A DNA stretch of 64,000 bases from Nosema muscidifuracis (Eukaryota; Microsporidia; Nosematidae), in NCBI GenBank assembly GCA_028335825.1, contig JAIOKI010000004.1:186001-250000 (forward strand), given 5' to 3'. The stretch's first letter is position 1; every line of letters begins with the position of its first letter. The translations under genes and the position numbers were made by a program. Below, piece after piece: positions 38,198 to 48,648 of the stretch. The notes below the pieces were generated by a model. It had not been told where the DNA came from. It did not search any database and worked only from the letters and a program-made list of their open reading frames with translations.

Positions 38198-40660
38198 TTA
38201 ATGATAATTAATTATTTCTCTATCTACCAAATAATGTTCTCTTCTGATATCATCTACAAAATTTCTAAATCTTCGATATAGAAATCCATTGAAATACAAA
38301 AAGATAATGATAATCACAAATAGATATAAAATGGGTATATCAGGAGTGCATCCTATACTAAATGAAATCCAAGATTTAAGATATCTAATAGTACATAAAA
38401 GAAGAGTAGTAGTAGCTGTAAATGAGTAAAGTCTTCTTACAATACTTGTAAACGAATAATTAACTACAGTAATCTCGAATAAAAACTTCAACAAGAAATA
38501 TCCAAGGATATCTGAGGTAGCAAAAAAATTTACAAACAAATTACTAGGAATAATATTCATAGAATCATTACCATACAATAAAATCGACAGGAATGTGATC
38601 CACAATGGCCATACAAGATTTAAGTATAAATAAAATATTCCACTTTTCAAATGATTTCTAATTTTTAGAGAACTTGGCATAGCTAATGTAATAAACATAA
38701 CAACTCCGAATACAGAAATAAACAAATAATCAACATAATCTTCAAGAAAATTGTGCTTTTGAACTAAACGATTCGTTATTAATTTAGTAAGTCTAAAAAG
38801 CAATTTAAATACTAAAGATGTATTGAAGGTTATCATAAATACCATAGCATAGAGATAAAATTTAAAATATTCTGGTACGTAAAATACTGAATAATCTCTA
38901 GAATTATTTTTACAAAAATACTTCTCTATGTCTTCTCCTGAAACTTTACGCTCGAACCTTTTTTCTACTTTATCTACGTCGTAGTACTTATGCTTATTAG
39001 GAAGCCATCTAAAACAATCCTTACATAGATTTTCTAAAGAGAATATTTCGTTATACAAAAAATTATCCATCTTAACCAGTCTACTACAAAATCGTATTAT
39101 TACGTTATTAATATTCATAATAGAAAATAATGTATAATCGAAAGTAGATGATAATATATTAATTAACTTGAGAACGATAAATAACTTCTTCAAATCTCTA
39201 ATACACAACTTCCTATTAATTTCCCCTTTAAGTAAACTAAAAATTATAGCATACATTCCTATGTGTATAAAAGAATTTCTTAGTACTTTGTAATATGTTG
39301 TAAGTAAAGATACTTTAGATAACTTATATAAAAATTCGAAAGATCCACTTTCAGGATCAGCAAAGGGCCAGAATAAACCATTTCTGAACTTTTCTTTATA
39401 CATCAATATAAAATTCTTTAGGAATGAGTTAAAAAGATATCCTAGCATTATATGAAAGATAAATGAATATAAAGATCTAAGATGATATTTTGAAAAATCC
39501 ACAACTATACCTTGATTTATCAAATAAGAAAATAAGAAGTGTATAAATATACCGTCTATATATATTATTATAGCAAAACATAAGAATATCAAATTAAGAA
39601 TCCTTAAGAAATCATAAGCTGTTTTATGTTTTTTAACTGCCAAAATTGTAGCAAAAAATAGGGCGTAAAAAAGTACGAACGTTTTTGTAATCTCGTATAA
39701 AAATGCTTCTTTTAGAAATGATGTGAATAACGAATCAGGGAATTCATAATTAATAGATTTCAATAGCTTTGAAAACAAAGATATTATAAATATGATATTG
39801 CAGCATTTAGGAAATAACTTGTAATCAAATACTATCTCTCTTATCCCACTTCTACTAGTAACTTCATTATCATCCGAACTTACATCATCATAATTATCTT
39901 CTATCACATTATTTGGTATATTTTCATCTCTAAGTACAGAACTTAAATTGTTTTCTTGATTAGAAACTAAATTTAAATTTCTATGCATATTTGTTGAATT
40001 AATTCCATCACGCACTGATAAAATTGAACTATTAACATTTCCATTAGACATAAATGAAAGATCTCTTTGAAAAGCTATATTTGACATAATCGTATTATGG
40101 GATTCAGTAGAAGACATGGCATCACTAGCCATAGAACTCATCACATTTAGAGAATCTATTCTCAAATTTCTTCTTTGTGATCTCATTCTAGTAGTTCTCG
40201 ACACATTAAAGTACAAATAATAAATTAAAAATGATATCATAGACACGAATATACCTACTATTCCTATTAAATATAAATTAACTCCCAGAAATTCATTAAT
40301 TCCAAAACCATAGATTTCAAATACCATAAATGAGTTAATTATCACTATAGATGAAACTATAAACAACAGTATCAAAGTCTTGATAATCAATTTAAGATAT
40401 TTCAAAACACAAGAAGCAAATTCTCTTATTAGCAATTTTAATGGAAGAAATTTCGGAGTATTTTCTTTGTAGATATCTTTAAAAACGTATTTAAATTTGC
40501 AAATCGAACAGAAATTTTTGTTACTACTTTTTATATACATAAAGAGACAGTTTTTATGGATATACTTAATAGACCCAGAGCATTTACACGGGTAGCATAA
40601 TTTTTCATCAGCTGTATCACCAACATGGCAAATCTTACAAATGTTTTGATCTTGGCTCAT
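38198..40660 (-). CDS. DOA10: Doa10/MARCH6-like RING-CH E3 ubiquitin ligase
   Basis: 820 residues. Doa10 is an ER and inner-nuclear-membrane ligase for quality control. The RING-CH (C4HC3) lies at residues 8-54: C8, C11, C25, C27, H35, C38, C51, C54, with CSGSIKYIHKNCL. It is followed by a TM hairpin (about 80-105, 115-140), a low-complexity Ser/Asn-rich cytosolic loop (about 150-265), then about ten further hydrophobic spans. N-terminal RING-CH plus many spans is the Doa10/MARCH6 layout (fungal Doa10 is about 1,300 residues). CCCC lies 5 bases before the ATG. Confidence 0.85.
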   Translation of the reverse strand: MSQDQNICKICHVGDTADEKLCYPCKCSGSIKYIHKNCLFMYIKSSNKNFCSICKFKYVFKDIYKENTPKFLPLKLLIREFASCVLKYLKLIIKTLILLFIVSSIVIINSFMVFEIYGFGINEFLGVNLYLIGIVGIFVSMISFLIYYLYFNVSRTTRMRSQRRNLRIDSLNVMSSMASDAMSSTESHNTIMSNIAFQRDLSFMSNGNVNSSILSVRDGINSTNMHRNLNLVSNQENNLSSVLRDENIPNNVIEDNYDDVSSDDNEVTSRSGIREIVFDYKLFPKCCNIIFIISLFSKLLKSINYEFPDSLFTSFLKEAFLYEITKTFVLFYALFFATILAVKKHKTAYDFLRILNLIFLCFAIIIYIDGIFIHFLFSYLINQGIVVDFSKYHLRSLYSFIFHIMLGYLFNSFLKNFILMYKEKFRNGLFWPFADPESGSFEFLYKLSKVSLLTTYYKVLRNSFIHIGMYAIIFSLLKGEINRKLCIRDLKKLFIVLKLINILSSTFDYTLFSIMNINNVIIRFCSRLVKMDNFLYNEIFSLENLCKDCFRWLPNKHKYYDVDKVEKRFERKVSGEDIEKYFCKNNSRDYSVFYVPEYFKFYLYAMVFMITFNTSLVFKLLFRLTKLITNRLVQKHNFLEDYVDYLFISVFGVVMFITLAMPSSLKIRNHLKSGIFYLYLNLVWPLWITFLSILLYGNDSMNIIPSNLFVNFFATSDILGYFLLKFLFEITVVNYSFTSIVRRLYSFTATTTLLLCTIRYLKSWISFSIGCTPDIPILYLFVIIIIFLYFNGFLYRRFRNFVDDIRREHYLVDREIINYH

Positions 40661-41215
40661 TTAAAGGGGTCTAAATATTTTTATAAAAAACGTAGAAATT
40701 TAATTTGAGCTAAGTTTTTTTTTCAATAGGTCAGATAATAAAAAAACGATTTTAAAAATTTATTATAGTTATAAAAAATATATTAAAAATCAAATAAAAA
40801 AATTAATTTAAGTTTTGTGGAATTCTTAGTCATAAAATGTCAGAAATTAATATTTTCAGTTAAATAATAAAACTTTTCAATTTACTTCCAAGTTATTTAT
40901 TTTAAATTAAAATTACGTCTGTAAATGAAAAGTTCTTCGTAGTATAATCTTAAAAAAATATTATCTCTATGTATATTTAAGTCTAAATTAGTGTTATATA
41001 ATTAATTAATGTATGTTTATTTATTCAACATGTTAATATTTATCTCTTGTTAATTAATATACGTATATCTAGAATGATTATTAAACATAAATTGTATGTT
41101 GAGTACTTTCTAAGTCTGGAAGTTCTTTTAAACTTCATAGTAATTAAGTTTATAATAAAGATTAATTTTTCAGTTATTGAATGAGTATTTATTGATGAAA
41201 AAAAATATTATTTAA
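40661..41215. other. 555-base AT-rich spacer, nothing recognised
   Basis: Unlike most core spacers, this one shows no clear tandem array. Short palindromic stretches such as TTAATTAATATACGTATAT (about 41051-41069) occur but are expected in AT-rich DNA. It marks the passage into the accessory island. Confidence 0.5.
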
Positions 41216-42472
41216 TTAATCAACAACGAGATATAACTGACTTTCAAAATAGAACAAAGGAACTGCATTAGATCTACAATAAGGACACTTAATCATAAAA
41301 TTTTCAAACCATTCATTTAAAGATTTGTATCCAATAAAATGATTGCAAGATAACACCAAACAATCATGCTTTCCTACATCCTTCCCATCGTTTAAATCAA
41401 ATGAGTAAGTTTCTTGATCTAATATAGTGGTGAAAGAATGTAACTGACCATTTTTTATATTCTCTTTGATCAAAGGTTCTACAAATTCAGTTTTATTGAG
41501 AAGTTCTTTGTAAAAAAACATCAAATTTTCAACATTTGTTCCATTTATCGAAATTATTTGACAATTAGTCCTATATTCTTGATCATAAGTTATAAAAATC
41601 ATTACATTTAGATCGAAATTTATAGAAAAATATCTTATTAAGCTAAGAAAATGCTCTATATGTAATTCCGTATCAAAATATTGCTTATATTTCATATAGC
41701 ACATTAGTATTTTAATATTCTGTAGATCTTTCTGTTTATAATCACGTAAATATGATTTATCAAGTGTTTTTGATTCTTTAATCATTTTCTTTTTATCCAA
41801 CAATATTTCTTTCTTGTTTATCATATAAAAAGCTTCGTCTACAAATGCTAAGATTGGTATGTACATTTCTTTGGAAACAATCTTATTCTTAAAATCTTTA
41901 TAATTGTTTACTATATTATGAAACTCTGTCCAGAATATTTTGTATAACATACTGTAATAAGGCTTCGTTTGGAAATCAATTGGGATTTGTAATTTACTTT
42001 CATATGTTGTATCAACAAATTTTATCAATGATGTATCAAAAAATCTACCAGTAAAATCCTTGTTACTGTAAAAATCTTGTAAACTACTTTCTTTATTAAA
42101 ACATTTTTCATATTTATCCATATTACATATTATATAATGAATTTTAAGAAGTAAATGATCCATAGGATTGATTTTTTCAGTATCTATAATATCAAATATT
42201 GCTGGTATTAAATAGCAATCAACATTAAAAATAAAGTTGAAAAAATCGAATATTTTCATTCGCTTCTTAAGCATCATTTCTTTATCTATGTATATTTTAT
42301 CAATATCATCATCTAAATCGAAAAGAAATTTCTTAAATACTTTGTAAGCTATTGTGTTCTTATATTGTTGTTTAAATTTAACAAGATTATCTTTATATAC
42401 TTTCTGGTCATCTAAGTAAGATTGTAAATCAACTATGTTACTTGATAATATTCCTAATATAAAAATTAACAT
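41216..42472 (-). CDS. Signal-peptide protein with a C-terminal RING-like zinc motif
   Basis: 418 residues from the ATG that follows ATCTCCCTC; it opens with a signal peptide-like stretch (MLIFILGILSSNIV). The body is Lys/Asp/Phe rich and unrecognised. Near the end, CLVLSCNHFIGYKSLNEWF (372-390), followed by CPYCRS, forms the C-x-H...C-x2-C half of a RING-like site, with another Cys/His pair just upstream. RING E3s usually act in the cytosol, so a secreted RING-like protein is odd; the product may enter the host cell or be a type II membrane protein. It is the first gene of the accessory island. Confidence 0.65.
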   Translation of the reverse strand: MLIFILGILSSNIVDLQSYLDDQKVYKDNLVKFKQQYKNTIAYKVFKKFLFDLDDDIDKIYIDKEMMLKKRMKIFDFFNFIFNVDCYLIPAIFDIIDTEKINPMDHLLLKIHYIICNMDKYEKCFNKESSLQDFYSNKDFTGRFFDTSLIKFVDTTYESKLQIPIDFQTKPYYSMLYKIFWTEFHNIVNNYKDFKNKIVSKEMYIPILAFVDEAFYMINKKEILLDKKKMIKESKTLDKSYLRDYKQKDLQNIKILMCYMKYKQYFDTELHIEHFLSLIRYFSINFDLNVMIFITYDQEYRTNCQIISINGTNVENLMFFYKELLNKTEFVEPLIKENIKNGQLHSFTTILDQETYSFDLNDGKDVGKHDCLVLSCNHFIGYKSLNEWFENFMIKCPYCRSNAVPLFYFESQLYLVVD

Positions 42473-43374
42473 GAGGGAGATATAATTTTTAATTAAAAAT
42501 AAAAACAAATTAAAATTAGCCAGTCAATTCACAATATAAAAATTATTATTATAGCATATATATGTTTATAATATATTAAAATTAGAAGTCAACTCACAAT
42601 ATTAATATATATGTATAAATATTACTCTTATCTTTAATTTATTTTTAATTAAATGATAATTATATTCTCATTATAAACTAGTGCATTTTAATAAATCAAA
42701 AAAAATAATTGATAATTTTAAAAGTTTGAAATTCTTCATTTATTTCTAAACTCCTGGTAGTACATTCTCGTTTTGAGAACAAAAATCTCTAGCTAGTACA
42801 TTTATAGAAAATTTGAAATTTAACATTTATTTCTAAACTTCTGGTAGTAAATTCTCGTTTTGAGAACAATTAGATTTAGCTAGTATATTTATAGAAAATT
42901 TGTTTGGCATTTATTTATTTTTTTAACTCTTAATAAAAGTACATACTTGTTCTGAAAACGAAAATCTCTAGCTATTATATTTATAAAAAGTTTGTTTGGC
43001 ATTTCTCTTGAGTATTTGGCCATTGTATGGACATTTTTCTTTGCGATCCCAATAATCATTCTTTAAATATTAAATTGTAATTTTTTAAAGTCACTTCTTT
43101 GTAAAAGTGTGACTTATCTTTTATTGAATTTATTATGATTCATTCTTTTTTCTTCTGGGTATGAATTATTTATAATTTCTAGATATTTATTTTTATACAA
43201 TTAAACGATATCACAGTATATTTAATATTTTAAAAATTAAGATTCAAAATTAATTTATTTTTTTAACTCCTTAAATGATCTAAATTTCTTTTAAGTTTTT
43301 AGAAGAAAATACTGTTTAACAATATAAAATATAATTTAATTATATTAGAATGATTTTTTGTTTTCAATTACTCA
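42473..43374. repeat. Spacer with three tandem copies of the dispersed hairpin repeat
   Basis: About 42725-43015 holds three units of 87-92 bases. Each has CATTTATTTCTAAAC or similar, then GGTAGTACATTC or AATAAAAGTACAT, then the hairpin TTCTCGTTTTGAGAA (perfect 5-base arms, 5-base loop) or a variant, then AAATCTCTAGCTAGTA. Flanking DNA is AT-rich without genes; a G/C-richer stretch GGCCATTGTATGGACATTTT lies at about 43018-43037. Confidence 0.65.
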
Positions 43375-43930
43375 TTACAGATTTCTACTTCGTTATCTAG
43401 TAGCTTAATCTTGATTGAAGTTCCTAGTGTGATCTCAAACACCTCTAGAATTTACATATTAAGGCTTTCAAGAGTCTTCTTAAGCACTTTGGTTTGAATT
43501 TATACTTCTATTTTATTGTCCAAATCTAGTTTTTTTCCTTTATTTCTTTATAATTTTATCACCACATAAGAAATAATTCAAGTTTTATACTTGTATAGAG
43601 AACAACAGTGGTTGGCTAGTAGATCTTATTTTTGTTTCTTCTTCAATGATTAATTTATTTTCTTATATTATCGATCACATATATGTCTGGCTTATTGTAT
43701 TTTACTCAGAATTCAAATTGTATTCGTGTATCTACTCTTATTTCTCCTTTTTGACAGTTTTCCACTTCTGCACCGAATGGCTTGCTATCATTTTATTAAT
43801 AGTAATACCGTACTGCTGGTACAGATTCTAATATAAACTTTTGAGCACCGAATGGCTTTCTATCATTTTATTAATAATAATACCGTACTGCTGGTACAGA
43901 TTCTAATATAAACTTTTGATTACCTCATTA
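43375..43930 (-). mobile_element. Decayed 3' end of a non-LTR (LINE-like) retrotransposon
   Basis: Read on the minus strand, interrupted frames give YNKPDIYVIDNI near 43680-43715 and KVLKKTLESLN near 43450-43480, the latter ending EVEICNE-stop at 43375. NKPDI..D matches the restriction-like endonuclease region found after reverse transcriptase in R2/R4-type LINEs, and a KVLKKTLES stretch near the C-terminus fits. Several in-frame stops and frame changes show it is long dead. The reverse transcriptase itself is not visible. A 75-base tandem duplication lies at its upstream side. Family assignment by motif only. Confidence 0.45.
43770..43919. repeat. Recent 75-base tandem duplication
   Basis: 43770-43844 and 43845-43919 are adjacent copies (each starting GCACCGAATGGC and ending AACTTTTGA) that differ at only two positions that I can see. 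The copies are far more alike than those of other arrays here, so the duplication is recent and happened inside an already decayed element. Confidence 0.85.
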
Positions 43931-45689
43931 TTCCTTCTCATTGTTTAAAATAAATTAATTTATTTTTGAAAATTGAATTATAATAATATAAATCTTTTTT
44001 TTATGAACAATATAGACAGATTAAAAACTATTATATTTTTTATAGAATACATTAAATAAGTTCAGTAATCTTTAATTAAAAACAAAAATTGATTTAATAA
44101 GTACTAATCTATATATAAAAGATCTAAAATAATTAAAAATAAGCTTACTCTGTAGATCTCTATTTTAAGTTTATATTCAAATTTAATATAAGGTAGGTTA
44201 AAAAAATTATAATAAATAAAGCAAATACATTCTTACAGATTTTTCTGAATATTGCTAGATATTCCATTTTCTTCAAAAAAATTAATTTTTACAAAACTTA
44301 GATTTTAATTAAAATTAATTGACAATATTTTATAATGTATGAGTATTAAAATTAAACAAAAGAAAATTATACTAAGAATTTAAAATATAAAATATTGTCA
44401 ATTAATTATAATTAAAAAAATATTGATAATAAATAGAATTCATATCTACTGACAAACTCACTTAACATAAATTAATTAACCAAAAAGAATATAGTTGAAT
44501 TGGAAAGACTGATATATAAATTTAACTAAATATTCTATAATAGAAATTTATAGTCAACAAATATCATTTAAAATTAATAAAGAAATCTAATAAAAACATG
44601 CATTAAATCAACTATTCTTAAGAATATCTTGATAATGTATCGAAGAAGAAGTATTAATGATGATTCTTCATAAATTAAACTTTTTAGTATATAATAAAAA
44701 GTCAGTAAATAAGTAGAGGTATAGTGAAGTAATAGAAAATATTTTGAGAATATACTTTGTTATTTAAAAAACTTGATTAACTTCAAAAACTGCAAGGTCA
44801 TTAATTTAATGTTATTTATATATTTCTGACGTTAATTAAAAATATGATATAAATATATTCGTAAAATTACGACGTTTTGACTAAAAAAAGCAAAATTATT
44901 TCTTTTCTTATAACTAGGGATGAGATAAGGAAAATACAGAATTGGGCTTACATTCAATCGATTACTCTAAAGAAGATTCTTTTAAGTATTCCGATATAAT
45001 ACAGACGTGAAGGTGAGCTGCCAAAGGAAGTGCAAACTTAAGGCATGAAATGCTAAATCTACAATTAGTAATATTCATTTGAAACTGTTAAAAAGATTAT
45101 AATAAAAATAACTTTAAATAAATATTTTACCAATATGTTCGTAATACTAAGTGTATGATACAATCAATAACAATTATAAATAAATATTCATTTATTAAAA
45201 ATTACGACAATAACGCAAGTAATAACAAAAAATATCTTCGCAAGTACATATTTAATTACTGATTAATGGCAAATACTCAAAGACGCTTTCTTTGATCCTT
45301 AAAATAAATCATATTTTAATCTTATGGATCTTAGTGACTTATACTAAGAATATTGAGGGATTGTGATCACTATATTATTACTTTTTTAATTAAAAGGAAA
45401 AAATTAATAATTTTATTTCAGTCAATAACTTCTTATGACTCTTTTTTTACTATTTTTAGCCTGGGATAATATTAGTATATTTGTTATCGTGTAAACTATG
45501 TGGTAACTTCACAAAACAGCCAATATTTTTTGCAAAAATATATAAACATTTAATTTAATTGCTTCTTTCGGATCAAAAAAAATATCTTTTAATTTGATTA
45601 TAAGAGTACAACAACCTCTTAATTTCTCTTTCAAAATTAATATATTTTTTATTTCTTTTCTGGTTTTAATTTTGCAACCATTCTATTAA
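43931..45689. other. Gene-poor AT-rich DNA with a G/C-richer patch
   Basis: No intact frame. TTTTAATTAAAATTAATTGACAATATTTTATA at about 44303-44334 recurs inverted at about 44387-44420. A patch at about 44985-45060, including GACGTGAAGGTGAGCTGCCA, is clearly richer in G and C than its flanks but matches no RNA I know. A hairpin with 7-base arms, TCTTAGT and ACTAAGA, lies at 45329-45349. The rest looks like degraded sequence. Confidence 0.4.
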
Positions 45690-46770
45690 TTTCTACTTCA
45701 TTCAATGTTTAAATATTCTTTAGAGTATTTAGATCCTCCAAAAAACTAGAATTATTTCTATTTATTAGCTTATTCAGTTTTCAATCTAATCCCTTACCTG
45801 CATTATTAGTTCTACCCCTAAGAGTACCATATTTCTTTACTAAACAATGGGATTAACTTCTTTTTACATAATAAAATTTCTATTTTTTACGTTATATAAA
45901 TTCCTTTTTTAAGTCCAAGCATCATCAATTAAAATCAAAACTAAAGAAGTGATCATCAGTATCAAGTCATCAAAATCTAAATTTTGATTATATAATGAAA
46001 AAAGTTGGTAAACCTGAACAAATCTTCATATATTCTGTACAAGGTGAAAAAGGCAAATCTTAATCTAAGTAAATGAACAGCTTCTTCAAAATCTACTAGG
46101 TGGTTGCCAGAGAGAATTTAATATATTAAAAACATTAACATAAGTTCCATTTAAAAGAAAATAATAGATCAGAAGAAAAGTCTGTCTATTATAATATCCA
46201 AGTATATTATATTCTTGATAAAAACTACCTGAAGAAGACACAAAAGTTTCATTTATAATAACATTTATAAATACTTTATATCACAAGCAACGACCATCTT
46301 CTATTTATCTAAATTTTTATTTAAGAGAAAATTTCTACCATCTGGTAAATTAATTTCAGTAATATCAAAAGTAATTAAATCTTAAATACCAGTAAATGAC
46401 ATACAATCAGACACCAACATATAAAACGAGACATTTACATTATAAAATATACAATTCTTGTCATTTTAATATAAACAAGCCTATAATAAAGCTCATAGAA
46501 TGAAACAAGTAATGAATCAGCAAGTATTGCTCTTTATTTGAGATTAAAGAACATTATTATAATCTGTAGTGTGCATATTGATTACCACTTGATTCAATAA
46601 GTTAACCATTAGAAGTTTTTGCTCTTGAATTACGACTCAAATTGAAAAATTACCAATAGATCTTTCTATTGGTACATTATCCCTTATGTTTATAAATATA
46701 ATCATCTATAAATGAAAATTAATTTCCTTTATGTTTGTTTATTCAAAAGAAATTAATAATATAGGGATAA
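45690..46770 (-). mobile_element. Decayed transposase-like sequence, copy 1 (MULE-like)
   Basis: On the minus strand, interrupted frames keep coding character. Near 45820-45860 KYGTLRGRTNNAGKGLD is followed by KLNKLINRNNSSFLEDLNTL, like the R.TNN..E..N..L...I region at the C-terminal side of MULE/MUDR transposases; FEEAVHLLRLRFAFFTLYR lies near 46090-46045. Many stops and frame changes. About 46045-46765 aligns with 51940-52607. A CCC run (46764-46762) sits at the presumed 5' end, as for genes here. No terminal inverted repeats were found by eye. Confidence 0.45.
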
Positions 46771-47010
46771 AAATTGGTCATTTTGAGAAATCACCATTAT
46801 TTTAAAATAAATCACGTTTTATGATATCATCAAAACTTATTAAAACGTTTGATTTTTTTGAAAAAGTTCATTTTAATTAGATTGACTTTTCTAAATGAAA
46901 AGAAACGAATTTTATTGAAAATCAGTTTAATTATTAATTTATTATTTTTGATCATTTTAAAACTTGTGAATCCTTTTTTTATTTAAAAAAAAATTTTAAA
47001 AGTTATAAAA

Positions 47011-48648
47011 ATGAGATACTACTTGATTTTTTTATATGTTTATAATATACTATCATCAATGTCTTACAGAGACTTCTATGAAAATATACAAGATACGGTA
47101 ATTTCTAAATATAAGAAAAAAGAATATAAAGTCATAGATCTCAGAGAAAAATTTCTTTTTATTAATATAAATTTGTTTCGTTTAAACCCTTTATGGTCTG
47201 AAAAACTTATAAATGAAGAGGAATCATCTGATTTTGATGAAATGAAAATAGAAATCAAACTAGATCCTTCTTTAAAAAATACTTATGTCATTTATGGAAA
47301 TAACAAATGCACTTTGAAAGAATTTCTTACCCGGAAGTTAAAAAATAGAGTCATTAACTACGAGATAATTTATAATATATCAGCAGTTGCTGTTTCAAGT
47401 TATCATAAAAAAGTAATTGATCTTTTAGTAAAGGAAATTAAAGAGTATCATAATAATCATAGAATACAAATATTGAGAGATATGGATTTATTAATTCTCT
47501 TTTTTAAAGATAATCTAAGATCTTCGGAGATTATTGCTAGAGATGATAAGATAATCATAAACTTCATGTTCAAAAAAAATAATAGGTTATATTGTTTTAA
47601 TATAAATTTCGAAGAATTTGAATTCAAAAAATATTTTATTGAGATTTTAAGGGATTATGAATTTTCGAAATTGTCTGATGAAAATATTTTAAGACGAATT
47701 TTTAAAGATTTTAAATTTGGATTATACAGTTATTTTTATAATGATACAGAAATTCATAATGATTTTATCAAAAATACTTCAAAAGAAGAAAGCAAATATG
47801 AAATAACTCCGTACATTTATGATAAAAATTTTCCCTATGTTTTTTATGAAAGTCATATTATCATTAACGAAAAAAAATATTCGGTACTCTCGTTTGACGA
47901 CAGAAATATTTCTAAAGAAATGTATGATGAGATGAAAGAGTTTTTTAATTTTTCATTGAATCTTAAAAACGACGATCTTTTATCAGTTGGATTACTTTAC
48001 TACTCTTTGACTGATGATATGAAGCTATTAATTATTAATAAGCTTATGGAGTCATACTATTCGCCATATTCGATAATTTTCTTTCATATACTCAGAAGTC
48101 GTAATTTACTAACAGCAAATGAGTTTGAAAAAATAATGAATCTAAATTTTTCGTTAAGAAGTTTAAATGATAATCAGAAAGAAAAGTTTGCTTTAAAGAT
48201 AGTATATAATAATTTATTTGACGAATTTATAAAAAAAAGATTGCATATAGTAAGACCAATCCCTAAATCTTGTCATGATAACTACTTAATGATTTTATTT
48301 GCTAAAGTTCTTAACGAAATATATTTATCAAATGATTACCCAACTGAGAGGTATCACTGGAAAGTATTATATGATGATATATTATATCAACTATATTTAC
48401 CTAAGGATAATAATTCTGCTTTTAATATATTCAAGCATGTTTTGTTAGATCTTGAAAATGTCATATACATACTTCAATATGAACAGACAGCAATCTTAGA
48501 AATATTAGCTCATATTTCGAAAAATCCACCACTGATTTATCATAAACATAATTTTTATTTTAATTTACCTGAGTACAAAGAAATGTTACAGAAAGAAAAT
48601 CTAGATAGATTACCTATAAAAGATGAATTACGTTATATAATGAATTAA
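47011..48648 (+). CDS. Secreted protein of about 545 residues, accessory paralog family (member A)
   Basis: 545 residues with an N-terminal signal-like stretch (MRYYLIFLYVYNILSS). The body is Phe, Lys, Asp and Ile rich without a recognised domain. It shares layout and scattered blocks with the 546-residue protein at 53802-55442: a signal peptide, a FNINFEEFEFKKYF segment near residue 200 against YNIDINEFNFKKYA, and a helical C-terminal half of equal length. I infer diverged paralogs, possibly exported to the host. No CCC run precedes the ATG, unlike core genes. It is flanked by decayed transposon DNA on both sides. Confidence 0.7.
   Translation: MRYYLIFLYVYNILSSMSYRDFYENIQDTVISKYKKKEYKVIDLREKFLFININLFRLNPLWSEKLINEEESSDFDEMKIEIKLDPSLKNTYVIYGNNKCTLKEFLTRKLKNRVINYEIIYNISAVAVSSYHKKVIDLLVKEIKEYHNNHRIQILRDMDLLILFFKDNLRSSEIIARDDKIIINFMFKKNNRLYCFNINFEEFEFKKYFIEILRDYEFSKLSDENILRRIFKDFKFGLYSYFYNDTEIHNDFIKNTSKEESKYEITPYIYDKNFPYVFYESHIIINEKKYSVLSFDDRNISKEMYDEMKEFFNFSLNLKNDDLLSVGLLYYSLTDDMKLLIINKLMESYYSPYSIIFFHILRSRNLLTANEFEKIMNLNFSLRSLNDNQKEKFALKIVYNNLFDEFIKKRLHIVRPIPKSCHDNYLMILFAKVLNEIYLSNDYPTERYHWKVLYDDILYQLYLPKDNNSAFNIFKHVLLDLENVIYILQYEQTAILEILAHISKNPPLIYHKHNFYFNLPEYKEMLQKENLDRLPIKDELRYIMN

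Noticed and set aside
43646-43831. 61-codon open frame on the plus strand
   Set aside because: It is hydrophobic, overlaps the decayed LINE on the other strand and the 75-base duplication, and has no start signal; chance frame.
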